Shown here in pieces: positions 6,316-7,008 of a stretch of DNA of 7,008 nt (its first letter is position 1; each line of letters opens with the position of its first letter). The DNA is from Frankiales bacterium (GTDB lineage: Bacteria; Actinomycetota; Actinomycetes; Mycobacteriales; Jatrophihabitantaceae): assembly GCA_025963265.1 (NCBI GenBank), contig JAOPUY010000325.1, forward strand, positions 1-7,008, in the 5' to 3' direction. Both the position numbers and the translations under genes were made by a program. A model generated the notes under the pieces. It was not told the origin of the DNA. It was given only the letters and a program-made list of their open reading frames with translations, and searched no databases.

Positions 6316-6342
6316 TTGTCACGACAAGTATTGAACGTTAAA
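6316..6342. promoter_or_regulatory. two adjacent palindromes, candidate repressor operator for the YceI gene
   Basis: TTGTC-AC-GACAA (6316-6327) is a perfect 5-2-5 palindrome. TTGAACGTTAAA (6331-6342) is palindromic at 10 of 12 positions, and the two centres are 15 bp apart. Both overlap or follow the predicted start point, the position expected for repression by a dimeric regulator such as a MarR- or TetR-type protein. No regulator gene lies in the window, so its identity is not known. Confidence 0.4.
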
Positions 6343-6348
6343 CCAACT

Positions 6349-6355
6349 GGAGGAG
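6349..6355 (+). promoter_or_regulatory. Shine-Dalgarno site that fixes the YceI start
   Basis: GGAGGAG ends 5 nt before the ATG at 6361. It decides in favour of that ATG over the upstream in-frame TTG at 6313, whose extra 16 codons would run through this site and the palindromes. It is the strongest ribosome binding site in the window. Confidence 0.8.
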
Positions 6356-6360
6356 ATCAG

Positions 6361-6918
6361 ATGACTCAAAGCGTGACCATTCCCGGCTACATCGCCGGCA
6401 CCTGGACGATCGACGCCGTGCACTCCGACGTCTCGTTCAGCGTCCGCCACATGATGGTCAGCAAGGTGAAGGGCCGGTTCGGCAGCTTCTCCGGCACCAT
6501 CGTCACCGCGGAGAACCCGCTGGAGTCCAGCGTCACCGCCGAGATCGACCTCACGTCGATCGACACCAACAACGAAGGACGCGACGAGCACATCAAGTCG
6601 GCCGACTTCTTCGAGGTGGAGACGCACCCGACGATGACCTACAAGTCCACTTCGATCGCACCCGACGGGGACGACTTCATCCTGCAGGGCGACCTGACCC
6701 TTAAGGGTGTCACCAAGAACGTCCCGCTCAAGCTAGAGCTCAACGGCTTCACCCCGGACCCGTTCGGCGGAACCCGCGCTGGCTTCTCGGCCAGTGCCGA
6801 GATCAGCCGCAGCGAGTTCGGCATCGACATCTCGATGCCGATGGAGACCGGCGGCGTGGTCGTCGGCGACAAGATCACGATCAGCCTAGAGGTAGAAGCC
6901 GTCCTAGCCACCAGCTAG
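6361..6918 (+). CDS. yceI: YceI-family polyisoprenoid/lipid-binding protein, cytoplasmic form
   Basis: This 185-residue lipocalin-like beta-barrel belongs to a family known to bind long polyisoprenoids or related lipids in a hydrophobic pocket. The physiological ligand here is unknown. Typical segments are GTWTIDAVHSDVSFSVRH (13-30), KVKGRFGSFSGTI (35-47), the SIDTNNEGRDEHIKSADFFEVETHP run (67-90), GDLTLKGVTKNVPL (110-123) and FGGTRAGFSASAEISRSEFGI (135-155). The length is normal and intact. Unlike E. coli YceI there is no signal peptide, as in many actinobacterial members, so it should be cytoplasmic. ATG at 6361 follows a strong Shine-Dalgarno site, and the promoter region carries palindromes that suggest repression. 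The last codons and the TAG stop lie within a 19-bp tandem repeat. The gene appears monocistronic. Confidence 0.93.
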   Translation: MTQSVTIPGYIAGTWTIDAVHSDVSFSVRHMMVSKVKGRFGSFSGTIVTAENPLESSVTAEIDLTSIDTNNEGRDEHIKSADFFEVETHPTMTYKSTSIAPDGDDFILQGDLTLKGVTKNVPLKLELNGFTPDPFGGTRAGFSASAEISRSEFGIDISMPMETGGVVVGDKITISLEVEAVLATS

Positions 6919-6955
6919 CCGCCCCACACCCAGCTATCCGCCCCACACCCAGCTA
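6911..6955 (+). repeat. 19-bp tandem repeat, about 2.4 copies, spanning the YceI stop codon
   Basis: The unit CCAGCTAGCCGCCCCACAC (6911-6929) is repeated at 6930-6948 with one change (G to T at unit position 8). The first 7 bases recur at 6949-6955. The first unit begins in the last sense codons of the YceI gene and contains its TAG, so the array is a short tandem duplication of the gene's 3' edge. Confidence 0.9.
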
Positions 6956-6967
6956 GACATAGTGCGG

Positions 6968-7008
6968 CCCGAAGTTTCGGTTTCCTCGCGAAACACCGAA
7001 ACTTCGGG
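6968..7008. terminator. perfect 14-bp inverted repeat at the window end, likely terminator
   Basis: CCCGAAGTTTCGGT (6968-6981) is matched exactly by ACCGAAACTTCGGG (6995-7008), with TTC/GAA able to extend the stem inside the 13-nt loop. It lies 50 bp after the YceI stop, a reasonable place for a terminator. The window ends on the last paired base, so a T-tract or a longer stem cannot be judged. It could instead be an intergenic repeat or belong to the next gene's control region. Confidence 0.6.

Noticed and set aside
6313..6360. TTG start adding 16 residues to the YceI protein
   Set aside because: It would overlap the -10 box, the palindromes and the strong Shine-Dalgarno site. The ATG at 6361 is far better placed.
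1..7008. CRISPR arrays, tRNA/rRNA genes, insertion sequences, toxin-antitoxin or phage-defence genes
   Set aside because: I searched by eye for regular spaced repeats, tRNA-like folds and known motifs and found none. In particular there is no mazEF-type pair between mutB and meaB, where M. tuberculosis has one.

Overview
The window is high-GC DNA from an actinomycete (Actinomycetota). The evidence is GTG starts at five genes, mostly weak or absent ribosome binding sites, a fused-type methylmalonyl-CoA mutase large subunit, a DUF5313 membrane protein, and gene content shared with mycobacteria. It looks like ordinary chromosome. I see no transposase, phage gene, CRISPR array, tRNA or rRNA.

Left part (1-3494, + strand): the 3' part of the coenzyme-B12-dependent methylmalonyl-CoA mutase large subunit (mutB), its G-protein chaperone meaB, and an M20D N-acyl-amino-acid amidohydrolase. 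The three frames are joined by one-base gaps (stop, C, GTG) and must be one operon with coupled translation. mutB and meaB serve propionyl-CoA/methylmalonyl-CoA conversion to succinyl-CoA. The amidohydrolase is a co-transcribed accessory enzyme.

Middle part (3495-5899): a hairpin-rich gap between convergent genes, then a minus-strand gamma-glutamylcyclotransferase-like gene divergent from an LpdA-type flavoprotein NAD(P)H reductase, followed by a small unknown gene in the same direction. From memory, the order amidohydrolase / cyclotransferase / lpdA with these relative orientations matches Mycobacterium tuberculosis Rv3305c-Rv3304-Rv3303c. Here that block sits directly behind mutB-meaB. Both divergent genes appear to have -10 boxes placed for leaderless or near-leaderless transcripts.

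Right part (5908-7008): a minus-strand DUF5313 membrane protein, and a plus-strand YceI-family lipid-binding protein with a good ribosome binding site and a likely palindromic operator at its promoter. The YceI stop codon lies inside a 19-bp tandem repeat. The window ends in a perfect 14-bp inverted repeat.

The points most worth a second look are residue changes in otherwise conventional enzymes: Asn in place of the conserved B12-motif serine in MutB, and an LpdA-like protein with an intact CxxxxC pair but no active-site His. I did not find a convincing undescribed multi-gene system.
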